NCBI RefSeq assembly: GCF_900110655.1
Contig: NZ_FOEQ01000002.1
Location: 1-64,000 of the forward strand
Reading direction: 5' to 3'
DNA from: Pseudomonas soli
GTDB lineage: Bacteria > Pseudomonadota > Gammaproteobacteria > Pseudomonadales > Pseudomonadaceae
Length of the DNA stretch: 64,000 bases
Position numbers and translations under genes: made by a program. Positions 39,444 to 47,424 of this stretch are shown here, one piece after another; position 1 is the stretch's first letter; every line of letters starts with the position of its first letter. The notes below the pieces were generated by a model, which was given only the letters and a program-made list of their open reading frames with translations, was not told the origin of the DNA and searched no databases.

Positions 39444-40673
39444 ATGCTGCGCAAAGATACCCACTTCGAAATTCAATACCTGAATGAACCAAAGCTGCTC
39501 AAGGTCATCACCCTGGATGAGTTCATTGAGCAAGGAGTCGCAGTTTGCGCCGGTGCCACGCAATTCAATGATTTACTGCTCTGGCTACCCAGCGAAGATC
39601 TTGAGCGAAATCCACATCTGGTTTCATTGCCGGTGGGCGGCTTCCTGACCCCAGAGTCACTCACTAGCCCATTCGACAACGGCAGACTGCACCTGCATTC
39701 CCCCAAAAATCCGGATGTCGTTCAACCTGGTGATGTCATTGCCATTACCCCTGGCAATACATTGGTAAGAGTGCTCTATCGACGCGGATCAGACAGTAAC
39801 CTGCTTTTCATGACGGATCGTTGCAACAGCCTCTGCCTGATGTGCTCACAACCGCCTAAAGATATTGATGACCGTTGGCATATCGAGGAAAACCTTCGAC
39901 TGATCGACCTGATGGACGCGGGCGAGGAAAACCTGGGGATCAGCGGCGGAGAGCCCACTCTTTATCGTGATGGCCTGCTTGAGATTCTGGCCAAGTGCAA
40001 AACCGTTTTGCCACAGAAGTCCGTACACGTGCTCAGCAATGGACGGTTGTTCAAAGATCCGAGCTGGATCGCAGCCCTCGCGGCCCTGGGCCACCCCCAG
40101 CTGAGTTGGGGCATTCCGTTGTATGCAGACAACGCAGTCGACCATGACCATGTAGTTCAGGCCCCGGGCGCCTTCAGCGAAACCGTGCAAGGACTCTATA
40201 ACCTCGCGCGCGCTAACCAGATCATTGAGATACGCGTGGTACTCAGTCGCCTGACCACACCACGCTTGCCTGAATTAGCCCATTACGTGTTCAGGAACCT
40301 CCCCTTCGTACGGCACGTTGCGTTGATGGGTATCGAAAGTACTGGTCTGGCCAGAAAGCACTACGAGGAGTTGTGGATTGACCCGCTGGATTATCAAGAG
40401 GCATTGAGCCAAACCGCCTATTTCCTCTTCAACCGTGGGATGCCGGTTTCGATCTACAACCTGCCCTTGTGTTTGATCCCACCCCATCTCTCACGATTCG
40501 CCCGCCAGAGCATCTCCGACTGGAAAAACCTGTTCATCGATACCTGCCAGCAATGCGCTGCCGTCAAACATTGCTCAGGGTTCTTCAAATCCCACACTGA
40601 CCGCTGGCAGAGCCGCGGCGTACGACAATTATCGACCGAGGCCTTTAGCGCCTATGCAAGGAGTGCACAGTGA
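39444..40673 (+). CDS. hxsC: His-Xaa-Ser system radical-SAM maturase HxsC
   Basis: A 409-residue second radical-SAM enzyme. Its cluster motif is CNSLCLMC (C-x3-C-x2-C) at about residues 128-135, followed by LGISGGEPTLYRDG for SAM. A C-terminal CQQCAAVKHCSGFF marks a short auxiliary Cys cluster. The N-terminal 110 residues are of unknown role. It begins 5 bp after hxsB and its stop overlaps the GTG start of hxsA (GTGA), so translation is coupled. Two distinct maturases for one precursor suggest two successive modifications or a heteromeric enzyme; that is an inference. Confidence 0.85.
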   Translation: MLRKDTHFEIQYLNEPKLLKVITLDEFIEQGVAVCAGATQFNDLLLWLPSEDLERNPHLVSLPVGGFLTPESLTSPFDNGRLHLHSPKNPDVVQPGDVIAITPGNTLVRVLYRRGSDSNLLFMTDRCNSLCLMCSQPPKDIDDRWHIEENLRLIDLMDAGEENLGISGGEPTLYRDGLLEILAKCKTVLPQKSVHVLSNGRLFKDPSWIAALAALGHPQLSWGIPLYADNAVDHDHVVQAPGAFSETVQGLYNLARANQIIEIRVVLSRLTTPRLPELAHYVFRNLPFVRHVALMGIESTGLARKHYEELWIDPLDYQEALSQTAYFLFNRGMPVSIYNLPLCLIPPHLSRFARQSISDWKNLFIDTCQQCAAVKHCSGFFKSHTDRWQSRGVRQLSTEAFSAYARSAQ

Positions 40674-41278
40674 AATTGCTTGACCGCTGGAAAATCCTGA
40701 TCAGTGGCATCACCTTGTTGCCAATGGCTGGTACCACATTGGCACAGGCGGGCCACACACCGCTCGCCGATGCGAACTGGCAACCAAACGACAAACTGCA
40801 GCCTCCAGTCTTTGCCGATACGCTCAATGCCGCAGACGCAGTGAACATTTATGCGGCACATCGCTCGCACAGCTCACATCGGTCCCATAGCTCCCACAGC
40901 TCCCATTACAGCGGGTCGGGTGGCTATAGCGCACCTCGCTACTACAGCCCGCCCGCAACCAGCACACGGAGCTACAGTGCGCCGAGTACCTCGCACAGTA
41001 CTTCAGGTAGCAATAGCCTTTATCAGTCGTCCGGCACAACTCCCGGAGCGAGCCCGGGTACGTCAAAGACCCGCGCGACCAACGAACAGAAAAGCAACCT
41101 GGTCAAGCGCGTACAGACTGCACTTATGGTTCGCCAGTATTATCAAGGCACAATTGATGGGGTCATGGGCAAGGCTACTCGTGGCGCGTTAATGGCCTTC
41201 CAAATGGATAGTGCGCTGACCGTGAATGGCAGAATGGATACACCCACTCTCAATTCACTGGGGATCAAGATTCCATAA
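40670..41278 (+). CDS. hxsA: His-Xaa-Ser repeat precursor protein HxsA
   Basis: A 202-residue exported protein. A signal-like segment covers residues about 8-27. Six uninterrupted His-x-Ser triplets follow at 64-81 (x = R, S, R, S, S, Y), then a Ser/Tyr/Pro-rich stretch (about 82-135). Residues about 140-198 resemble a peptidoglycan-binding type 1 domain (LVKRVQTALMVRQYYQGTIDGVMGKATRGALMAFQ). The likely substrate of HxsB and HxsC is the His-x-Ser block; the modification is unknown. The GTG start at 40670 has AAGGAG 6 nt upstream and overlaps hxsC (GTGA). Confidence 0.85.
   Translation: MKLLDRWKILISGITLLPMAGTTLAQAGHTPLADANWQPNDKLQPPVFADTLNAADAVNIYAAHRSHSSHRSHSSHSSHYSGSGGYSAPRYYSPPATSTRSYSAPSTSHSTSGSNSLYQSSGTTPGASPGTSKTRATNEQKSNLVKRVQTALMVRQYYQGTIDGVMGKATRGALMAFQMDSALTVNGRMDTPTLNSLGIKIP
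40859..40912 (+). repeat. Tandem His-Xaa-Ser coding repeat
   Basis: Six consecutive 9-bp codon triplets encode HxS. Codon choice varies among copies (for example TCG, AGC and TCC for Ser), so the protein pattern is conserved more than the DNA. Confidence 0.85.
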
Positions 41279-41757
41279 AGGCAAGGCTCACCTGACAACC
41301 CCGAGCGGGATTACCTTTTGCCCAGCAATTCAGACGCAAAGCTGCTCGATCATCGCCGCGTTATTGTCATGCGCCGATAAAGCTTGGCCACGAGCCTTGA
41401 ACGGACATGGACGTCAAGGTCATGGTCAAGCAACTCCAGACCGTGGTTCATCCAGGCGGCTTTGTGTCACCGAGGCTACAAAATTCGTAGACATCCTCAT
41501 TTTAGTAGCCCAGGGACTACAACATTAAAGAGACGAAGGCACGTTCCGCGAAGGGCAATCGACACCATCGAAATCATCGTGGGAGTGGGCTTGCCCCGCG
41601 ATGCAGGCGACACGCGGCAGGACACCTGCTGCACCCCTAATTGCAGCTGCAGGACCGCCGTGGATCGTTACACTGGTAAGTCCAAAGGATGATGTCATTC
41701 GGACATCAAGCCACGCTAATCTAGAAAGACGACCAGCGAACAACAAGGAAGGACGCC
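41279..41757. other. Intergenic region after hxsA
   Basis: This 479-bp region contains one REP unit and no convincing gene. Around 41360-41450 the minus strand has short broken open frames, which may be remnants of a decayed gene, but I recognise no family. I see no clear hxsA terminator. Confidence 0.4.
41579..41603. repeat. Single REP element
   Basis: One REP unit with core GAGTGGGCTTGCCCCGCGATG in the intergenic region. No inverted partner is seen nearby. Confidence 0.7.
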
Positions 41758-42180
41758 ATGCAGCACATTACCCAAGTCGATAACACTCTTTGGGCACTGA
41801 TCAGCCGCTTGCAGGGCACGGAGCTGCGAACGCCCTCCAACGCCAGCAACACCCGTTTCAGAATCGCGGCGGTCAACAACGACCACGTAAGGGTGGTAAC
41901 CGGCACGAACAACAGCTCGATCACCCTGACCCGTGCGGCCTTCCAGCAAACGCTGGATTACCTGGCCAGCAACCGACACTTCGGGGAAGCACACGCAGTG
42001 GAGATTCGCTCCAATCTAGCGCCAGAAAACGCCGGCCCGCTTTGCCACGCCGCTCGTCGCCAACCCGACGGCCGTCCAGGAACCGTCGTCATCACCTACA
42101 TCCTGCCGATACTGGAACACTGCCAGGCTGTCGCCATTCAGCGAGACGCCAGGCCGACCAGCACCTGGCTGGTGCCTTGA
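41758..42180 (+). CDS. Unrecognised small protein upstream of the YaaW-like fusion
   Basis: A 140-residue protein I do not recognise. It looks soluble, with a beta-rich first half (about residues 20-60, FRIAAVNNDHVRVVTGTNNSSITLTRAAF) followed by helix and a second beta segment (VVITYILPILE). AAGGAAGGACGCC directly precedes the ATG, a strong ribosome binding site. It lies 68 bp upstream of the YaaW-like protein on the same strand, so the two probably form a small operon. A TAATCT box lies about 40 bp upstream as a possible -10. Confidence 0.65.
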   Translation: MQHITQVDNTLWALISRLQGTELRTPSNASNTRFRIAAVNNDHVRVVTGTNNSSITLTRAAFQQTLDYLASNRHFGEAHAVEIRSNLAPENAGPLCHAARRQPDGRPGTVVITYILPILEHCQAVAIQRDARPTSTWLVP

Positions 42181-42248
42181 GCCCCCCACCTTGTAGGGGG
42201 CACCAGCTCCCTTTACCCGATACACCGTTCAAAAGGTAAGGACACACG

Positions 42249-44072
42249 ATGGCAACCTCAGGAATCGATTGCGACGACGACTTGTTCACCAGCCTCATCA
42301 GCGCCACGCCCGAGGAAGTGGACATTCTGGTGGACATCATCACCGACTTCTCCCGGGGCCGCGCCGGCCTGGATGCGGACATCAAGAAGCAGCTGGTACA
42401 AGCCAAGCACAGCTCGCGACCGGCGGGTTATACCGAGCAGCAACTCGACCTGCTGGGCCACGAGCTGCAGCAATTCGGCGGGCATTCGGCAATGAACCTG
42501 GCCCGCCGCCTGTTGAAGAAGTCGGCGGTGCCCTACGCCGAGATCGTCAACGACGTGTACCAGAAGCTCAACGGCAGCGGCGCAACCAGCGTGGCGGACA
42601 AGGAACGCCAGATCGCCCTGGCGCTGTTCGGCGCTGGCTGGCGGGAGCTACCGGCCAGCGAGCGTTTCGAGCGGGCCACCAGCACCAAGGTGCTGACCGG
42701 GCTGTTCAAACTTGAAGAGGCGCTGCCCAAAGGGGCCGCCAGCATGATCGGCCTTTCCGCCTCGCGCAGCGCAGCACTGTTCACCATGGCCGCGACCACC
42801 GGATTGCGCCTGAACCCCTTTGGCGCCGCCTTCACTGCTGGCGTGGGCCTGCATAGCAGCGTGGCTGAAGCCTACCGCGTGACCGTGCCCTTCGTTGCCC
42901 AGATGGGCTGGATCCGCCTACGCCGGGAGTCGCCCGCCACGCCCCCGGCCACACGCCCCGACACCCAGCCAGTGGCCACATCTTCCCAGACCACTGCCGA
43001 CCTGGTGATCCAGGACGGCCAGGGCGGCACATTGCTCAAGCTCAACGTCGTACAACGTCCGCCCGCAGGTACCCACCGCCCGCTGCCAACCGACCACATC
43101 AGTGCGCTCAACCCGCTGCTGGCCAATGTGCCCGGCCTGGCCGCCATGGGCGAGCTGGCCAGCGGCAACTACGTGATGTGCAGCCTGCCGTTCGAGACAC
43201 TGACAAAGAACGCCAACGGCGACGGTAGCGTCCGGGCCTTCGTGCGTACCGGCGGCAAGATCAGTGAACAGGCCAGCCTGTCGCTCCCTGAAGACCTGCA
43301 GAACGTGCTGCTCAGTGGCGCGGTGTGGAACGCAGTGTCCTCGGCGGTGGGCCAGAAGCACCTGCACGACATCAACGAAAAGCTGGACGTCATCAAGCGT
43401 CAACTGGATGCCGTGCAGCACGATCTGGACGAAAAGCAGTGGGAAAAGCTGACCGGGATGTTCGAGTACACCCAAGGCGTGCTCGATCACTATGCGCAAG
43501 AAGGCATCGACAGCACTGCCCGCCAGACTCTGGAAAATCATCATAGCCAGATCACCTCCCTGGCCCAGTACTTCGCTCGCAAGATGAGCGAAGAACTGAA
43601 GCGCGCCCAGGATGTGCAGGCTGACAAACTGTTCGGTGTGGACAGCACCCGCCAGGCATTGCAGGACAGCCTGACGAAGATGGAGGGTTGGGTCAGCGGT
43701 TACCTGCAAACCGCACAGTTGCAAGTGGTCAGCAGTGCCTTGCGCTACCTGGCCGAGCCACTGCAACGCTATCGCGCCCAGGCGGCCAAGGCTCTCGAAA
43801 GCCTCGGCCAGCTGGATGAAATCGGCAACCAGAGCCGTAGCATCTACAGCTCGCAGATGGAACTGACCAGCTCACGCATGTTCAGCCTCGACGCCTCGCT
43901 GAAACAGAGCTTCACGGCACAACTGGACGGCCTGACCAGCGCCTTGGTCCAAGGCCCGCGGGACACCCAGCAACTACAGCAGTCGTTGTTCGATCAAGGG
44001 GAGCGTCAGATACTGCTGCGTTATGAGAACGGACAGATCGCTGAAGCCCAACTGCTGGAACGGGCGGTCTGA
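42249..44072 (+). CDS. YaaW/UPF0174-like domain fused to a large helical C-terminal region
   Basis: A 607-residue protein. Residues about 1-220 resemble Escherichia coli YaaW. The shared features are the acidic DDDLF start, a GHELQQFGGHSAMN block, YAEIVNDVYQKL, and the hydrophobic end with the SVAEAYRVTVPFVAQMGW segment. A Pro/Thr-rich linker (about 221-245) leads to a second part (about 246-607). That part begins beta-rich and becomes strongly helical, with a probable coiled coil at about 375-410 (LDVIKRQLDAVQHDLDEKQWEK). YaaW itself is about 237 residues, so the extra 370 are unusual. I infer a membrane-interacting or stress role only weakly. Confidence 0.6.
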   Translation: MATSGIDCDDDLFTSLISATPEEVDILVDIITDFSRGRAGLDADIKKQLVQAKHSSRPAGYTEQQLDLLGHELQQFGGHSAMNLARRLLKKSAVPYAEIVNDVYQKLNGSGATSVADKERQIALALFGAGWRELPASERFERATSTKVLTGLFKLEEALPKGAASMIGLSASRSAALFTMAATTGLRLNPFGAAFTAGVGLHSSVAEAYRVTVPFVAQMGWIRLRRESPATPPATRPDTQPVATSSQTTADLVIQDGQGGTLLKLNVVQRPPAGTHRPLPTDHISALNPLLANVPGLAAMGELASGNYVMCSLPFETLTKNANGDGSVRAFVRTGGKISEQASLSLPEDLQNVLLSGAVWNAVSSAVGQKHLHDINEKLDVIKRQLDAVQHDLDEKQWEKLTGMFEYTQGVLDHYAQEGIDSTARQTLENHHSQITSLAQYFARKMSEELKRAQDVQADKLFGVDSTRQALQDSLTKMEGWVSGYLQTAQLQVVSSALRYLAEPLQRYRAQAAKALESLGQLDEIGNQSRSIYSSQMELTSSRMFSLDASLKQSFTAQLDGLTSALVQGPRDTQQLQQSLFDQGERQILLRYENGQIAEAQLLERAV

Positions 44073-44169
44073 AGACAACCAACGTAGCCTTTGGCGTAAG
44101 CGAAACGAAGGATGCCATAGGCAGGACCGGGGGCGCGCGTGCAGAAATTGTCTGCTGACGATCACGCTC

Positions 44170-44379
44170 TCAACCTTCGAACAGCACGGTGCGCTTGCGA
44201 TTCGCTTGTGCCCGTGCCCGAAGATCAGCCATGCGACTCAGCAACGATGCAGGGATGGGCTGGAGAAGTTCCGGGCTCTCGGTCATGTCCGTGTGCACAA
44301 GCTCAAGAATGGTTTCTTGGGCCTCCTGTGCTTCGCGTTTGATGGCTAAAAGAGCCACGCTCCCCTTTGATTCGGACAT
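44170..44379 (-). CDS. Small protein of unknown function
   Basis: A 69-residue, largely helical protein I do not recognise. It begins MSESKGSVALLAIKREAQEAQ and ends in a basic ARAQANRKRT stretch. GGAGC lies 5 nt before the start at 44379. It is alone on its strand between two plus-strand genes. Confidence 0.5.
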   Translation of the reverse strand: MSESKGSVALLAIKREAQEAQETILELVHTDMTESPELLQPIPASLLSRMADLRARAQANRKRTVLFEG

Positions 44380-44662
44380 GTTTTGCTCCTTCATCCGGAC
44401 CATGCGACGACTGCCGCATGTGCGATCTGACCAAGGGAATGTACAGCAGAATTACTCGAGAGAAATGAAGGGCAAGCCCACCGTTGCATGGTTTCAGAAC
44501 GGGACTACATACCCATTGCCGTTCGATCAACACAGGCGCTTGCTCTACACCGCACCTGAACGCCGCAGGCCTTTGGCCATTAGCACAAGTGCCCTAATCG
44601 ACCCTCCTCCCTTATGCCTCGTATAGTCCCCCTTGGATTACAAAAAACCGGGAAAGGACGCC

Positions 44663-45226
44663 ATGGGTTACAAACTTCCACCCCTCTGCCAGTGGCTGGC
44701 CATCCTGGCCCTGGCCTGCAGCACCCCGGCCCTGGCCGAACAAGCCGCAGGCGACTACTGGATCATCTACGGCAAAGGGGAACGCTTGCACAACGAGGTC
44801 TACGTCGCCGATGCCGCCGGCATCCTGCAAAAGCCCGGCGGGGTGCAATCGGCCCAGGTCATGCAGCTGTTCGAAGACCCGGCCTTCCCGACCCTCGCCG
44901 CCTACGAGGTGCAGGTCAAATGCAAACAGCGCCAGATCCGCCTGGACAGCGCCCGGGCGATACGTCGCTTCGACGGTGCCGTGCGCGATGTGAAAACCAA
45001 CGCCAAAGACTGGGTCGCACCAAAGGACTACTGGCTGCAGCGCACCTTCGCCTTCGTCTGCGCCCCCGACAACCGTGCGCGCAACCAGATGCTGTCGATC
45101 GGCAAGATGCCGGCGGCGAAGATGGTCGCCACCATCCAGGCCATGTTCATCCAGTTGATCGGCGTCCAGGCCAACAGCCAGGCGGTGCAGGAGCTGGACG
45201 ACATGCTGGCGAACACCCCACGATGA
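44663..45226 (+). CDS. Secreted protein of unknown function
   Basis: A 187-residue protein with a clear Sec signal peptide (residues 1-25, cleaved after ALA). The rest is soluble and probably periplasmic, with two Cys at about residues 91 and 130. I do not recognise the family. AAAGGA precedes the ATG at 44663. A TATAGT box lies about 40 bp upstream as a possible -10. The stop overlaps the start of the next gene (ATGA), coupling it to a small lipoprotein. Confidence 0.65.
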   Translation: MGYKLPPLCQWLAILALACSTPALAEQAAGDYWIIYGKGERLHNEVYVADAAGILQKPGGVQSAQVMQLFEDPAFPTLAAYEVQVKCKQRQIRLDSARAIRRFDGAVRDVKTNAKDWVAPKDYWLQRTFAFVCAPDNRARNQMLSIGKMPAAKMVATIQAMFIQLIGVQANSQAVQELDDMLANTPR

Positions 45227-45612
45227 ACACGCGCCATCTGCTGATCCTTGGCCTGTTGCTGCCGACATTGGCCGGCTGCATCCCGACCCTGCCGGAGCTG
45301 ATGGCGGGCAACCAATGGCAAGGGCGCGACGCCAAGCAGGCCATCGACTTCTTCGGCCCACCCATGCGCATGGAGCCGTTGCCCGGCGGCACTGGGGTGC
45401 AGTTGGGCTGGTACCGCGATACCACCTACGTGCAAAAGGAGGTGGTCGGCAGCACCGCCGAGATGCAAGGCAACGTGATGGTCCATACCAACTACTGGGA
45501 CGATGTGGCCCATCCTGGCGGCTGCACGATCCTGATGTCGGTGAACAAGGCGCGGCAGATCAACGACTTCTCCACCAAGGGGCGCTGTAACGGGGTGAAC
45601 CTAGCGCCATAG
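45223..45612 (+). CDS. Small lipoprotein
   Basis: A 129-residue lipoprotein with a signal peptide ending in the lipobox LAGC (lipidated Cys19). The mature part has the segment [21 protein letters not shown] seen in small outer-membrane-associated lipoproteins, and two further Cys. Its function is unknown. The ATGA overlap with the preceding secreted protein suggests they act together at the cell envelope. Confidence 0.65.
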   Translation: MNTRHLLILGLLLPTLAGCIPTLPELMAGNQWQGRDAKQAIDFFGPPMRMEPLPGGTGVQLGWYRDTTYVQKEVVGSTAEMQGNVMVHTNYWDDVAHPGGCTILMSVNKARQINDFSTKGRCNGVNLAP

Positions 45613-45637
45613 CGACAAGGCGAAAAACAAATCCTTT

Positions 45638-45669
45638 GGGAGCGGGCTTACACCGGCGCAGCCGGTGCC
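45638..45669. repeat. Single REP-like element
   Basis: GGGAGCGGGCTTACACCGGC and its internal GCCGGTG inverse lie between two converging genes. Confidence 0.6.
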
Positions 45670-45717
45670 ATCTAGCTTCGTAGCGAACGGGGGCCTACCC
45701 TGCCAAAACAGCCCCGC

Positions 45718-46182
45718 TCAACGCCGCGGTATTCGATCCTGCTCAGCCACCGTGCCATTCAACCGCCTGAGCATGGCCATCAGATTCCCATGCAACCCCG
45801 TACGCGTAGGCCTACGCCCAGCCAGTTGCTGCTGAATCAAGTAGCCCGGACCGTTGTAGACCTCTTCAAACGTGCCGTCACGGCTCATGCGAATACCGAG
45901 GTAATAGTCAGGCACGTGGTGCACAGGGAATGTCAGTGTGGTGCCGAAGGTGGTCTTGATCTGCACATTACGCCCCACATCACAAACCGCATCGTGATGC
46001 CTGGTGAGCCCGTCATTGAGCGTCAGCCTGTACGCCAGGCTCGCCACCACCTCTCCGATATCGCCGACCAGCCTGCCGTCCAGCGTAAAAGGCTTGCCAG
46101 GATAGGCCGCCTGCAGTTGCCCGACAGCGGCGAATAGATCGTGCAGTGCGTTTTTGATCTTCAGTTCAATGGTCGCATCCAT
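45718..46182 (-). CDS. Small PD-(D/E)XK-like protein (DUF6998-type)
   Basis: A 154-residue protein. The block GDIGEVVASLAYRL (Glu44), then HHDAVCDVGRNVQIKTT (Asp64 and Gln-Ile-Lys 74-76) has the E...D...QxK arrangement of small PD-(D/E)XK nucleases; the Glu/Asp of the canonical ExK is replaced by Gln, as in some members. I chose the start at 46182 because the earlier in-frame Met adds a low-complexity extension. It stands alone. A nuclease role is plausible but unproven. Confidence 0.55.
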   Translation of the reverse strand: MDATIELKIKNALHDLFAAVGQLQAAYPGKPFTLDGRLVGDIGEVVASLAYRLTLNDGLTRHHDAVCDVGRNVQIKTTFGTTLTFPVHHVPDYYLGIRMSRDGTFEEVYNGPGYLIQQQLAGRRPTRTGLHGNLMAMLRRLNGTVAEQDRIPRR

Positions 46183-46330
46183 GGGCGGGCCTATAGCTGA
46201 AAGCGGTGTCGTCGGCGGTACAGCGCACAACCTTGCTCGGTAGCGCTGGATTAGTGCAGCTGAATATTCCCTCACAACGTCAGAATGGGAAAGCGCCCAG
46301 GCAACATTGCCCGGGCGATGTACTCAATCG

Positions 46331-46639
46331 CTATTCGGCCGGCAAGCGAACCGTCAGCCCATGATTCACATCCTGGGCCAACGCCTTGGCCATGCCACTG
46401 AGGTAATGCACCGCCGTCTGCAGCGTAGGCAGATGATCAGTCTCCACCATCGCCAGATCACTGATCTTGTGCACCGCACACATCAACACGGTCGCCTGCT
46501 CCACCGCATGGTCCAGCGGATGCCCCGCCACGACGCGGAACAGCGGGTCTTGCACCCCCACCTCCGCGCCCTCGCCGAAATGCCCGACGCCGGTTGTGGC
46601 GAGTTTCTTGATGCGCGGGATTTGCAATTCCTTCTCCAT
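46331..46639 (-). CDS. DUF3077 family protein
   Basis: A 102-residue protein. The core DPLFRVVAGHPLDHAVEQATVLMCAVHKIS, followed by TAVHYLSGMAKALAQDVN, matches small Pseudomonas DUF3077 proteins. AGGAGG lies 6 nt before the chosen start. It lies 76 bp downstream of the DUF6124-like gene on the same strand and is probably co-transcribed from the promoter at 47153-47227. Its function is unknown. Confidence 0.7.
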   Translation of the reverse strand: MEKELQIPRIKKLATTGVGHFGEGAEVGVQDPLFRVVAGHPLDHAVEQATVLMCAVHKISDLAMVETDHLPTLQTAVHYLSGMAKALAQDVNHGLTVRLPAE

Positions 46640-46715
46640 ACCATTCCTCCTGCGGCCCCGCGAACGGCGCGGGGCCTGATTGGTGAACATGAAGTGCGAG
46701 CCCAGGCTCGGCAGG

Positions 46716-46952
46716 TCAGTGGCGGGACTGCAGGCGGCTAAGCGCCACTTCCACCAAGGTGCGGGCGCTGTCGATTTCGTGCATGGCGGCGAGGGTCAGG
46801 ACCTGGCCTGGGGGTTTGGCGTGGAGCAGGACGGTCTGCTGGCTGACGGTGAGGGCGCAGACGAGGTATTCGGAGATTTGGACCAGGAGGTCTTCGAGGG
46901 TGTGGGTGGTGCATTTGTCGTGTAGGGGTGGATCGGGGACTATTTTCAGCAT
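46716..46952 (-). CDS. DUF6124-like small protein
   Basis: A 78-residue protein. It starts MLKIVPDPP, followed by helical segments with LEDLLVQISEYLVCALTVSQQTVLLH, the pattern of the Pseudomonas small-protein family whose members begin M(L/F)K(I/V)xPxPP. Its function is unknown. Its ribosome binding site AGGAG is paired in a hairpin (46958-46980). It is preceded by a long structured leader and a promoter module shared with the gene at 27383. Confidence 0.7.
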   Translation of the reverse strand: MLKIVPDPPLHDKCTTHTLEDLLVQISEYLVCALTVSQQTVLLHAKPPGQVLTLAAMHEIDSARTLVEVALSRLQSRH

Positions 46953-47152
46953 GGTAGAGCTCCTATTTTCAAATGGAGCTACCGTTCTCTGCTGTCAAAC
47001 AGAAAGGTGGCAGCTGTACGCGGGTTGACAGACCGGGAAAATAGGAAACCGGCGCACCGAAGTGCCCCACGTACAGCCACCATAGACGGCTATGCACGCG
47101 CGTTACTATCTTCCCGGTCTGTCAAAACCGGTCGCTGAATTGGCAGCGACTT
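46953..47152 (-). ncRNA. Structured 5' leader of the DUF6124-like gene (candidate cis-regulatory RNA)
   Basis: The roughly 200-nt transcribed leader can form a long stem between 47025-47044 and 47106-47125 (19 of 20 pairs). Inside it sits a GCAC-UUCG-GUGC tetraloop hairpin (47054-47065). A further hairpin (AGCTCC 46958-46963 with GGAGCT 46975-46980) sequesters the AGGAG ribosome binding site. These structures suggest translational control. The ligand or signal is unknown. Confidence 0.5.
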
Positions 47153-47227
47153 GGCGAGACTAGATGGGTGATGCAGCGGCTGCAACGGGCTGTAAGGGGG
47201 TAGAAGTATGTTTCGGAAACGGACTAC
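47153..47227 (-). promoter_or_regulatory. Shared 75-bp promoter module (copy 2)
   Basis: This aligns without gaps to 27814-27888, with 51 of 75 positions identical. Reading leftward it has TTGCAG (-35, 47180-47185), a 17-bp spacer and TAGTCT (-10, 47157-47162). The conserved GTAGTCC..TTTCC block lies upstream. It would start transcription near 47150, giving the structured leader. Confidence 0.65.
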
Positions 47228-47424
47228 AGAGAAGAGGGAAAATCCGATTCCGTAGACCTTAGGCACGCCTGCTGCCACAACGAATATGGACCTGGAACGC
47301 ATACGAACTCTCGCGCGGACGCTACGATCGCAGTGGCGCTTTGCCAGTTTTTCTTGAACCGTTTGATCACTTTGGCGACGATGGGGAAATTTCCTACAAA
47401 CATCGGCGACAAAGGGCAGCGCAC
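47228..47424. other. Region between the promoter module and the HNH gene
   Basis: This 197-bp region is the last part of a 472-bp stretch without a protein gene. The reading frame of the HNH gene is open back to about 47263 but has no ATG, only a TTG at 47341. A start further upstream cannot be excluded. Confidence 0.4.

Noticed and set aside
40859..40912. HxS triplets as a mere low-complexity tract or a CRISPR-like repeat
   Set aside because: The codons vary while the residue pattern is kept, and two radical-SAM maturases precede the gene. No spacers exist, so it is a coding repeat.
41360..41450. Possible decayed gene on the minus strand
   Set aside because: Only short fragments interrupted by stops are seen and no family can be named.
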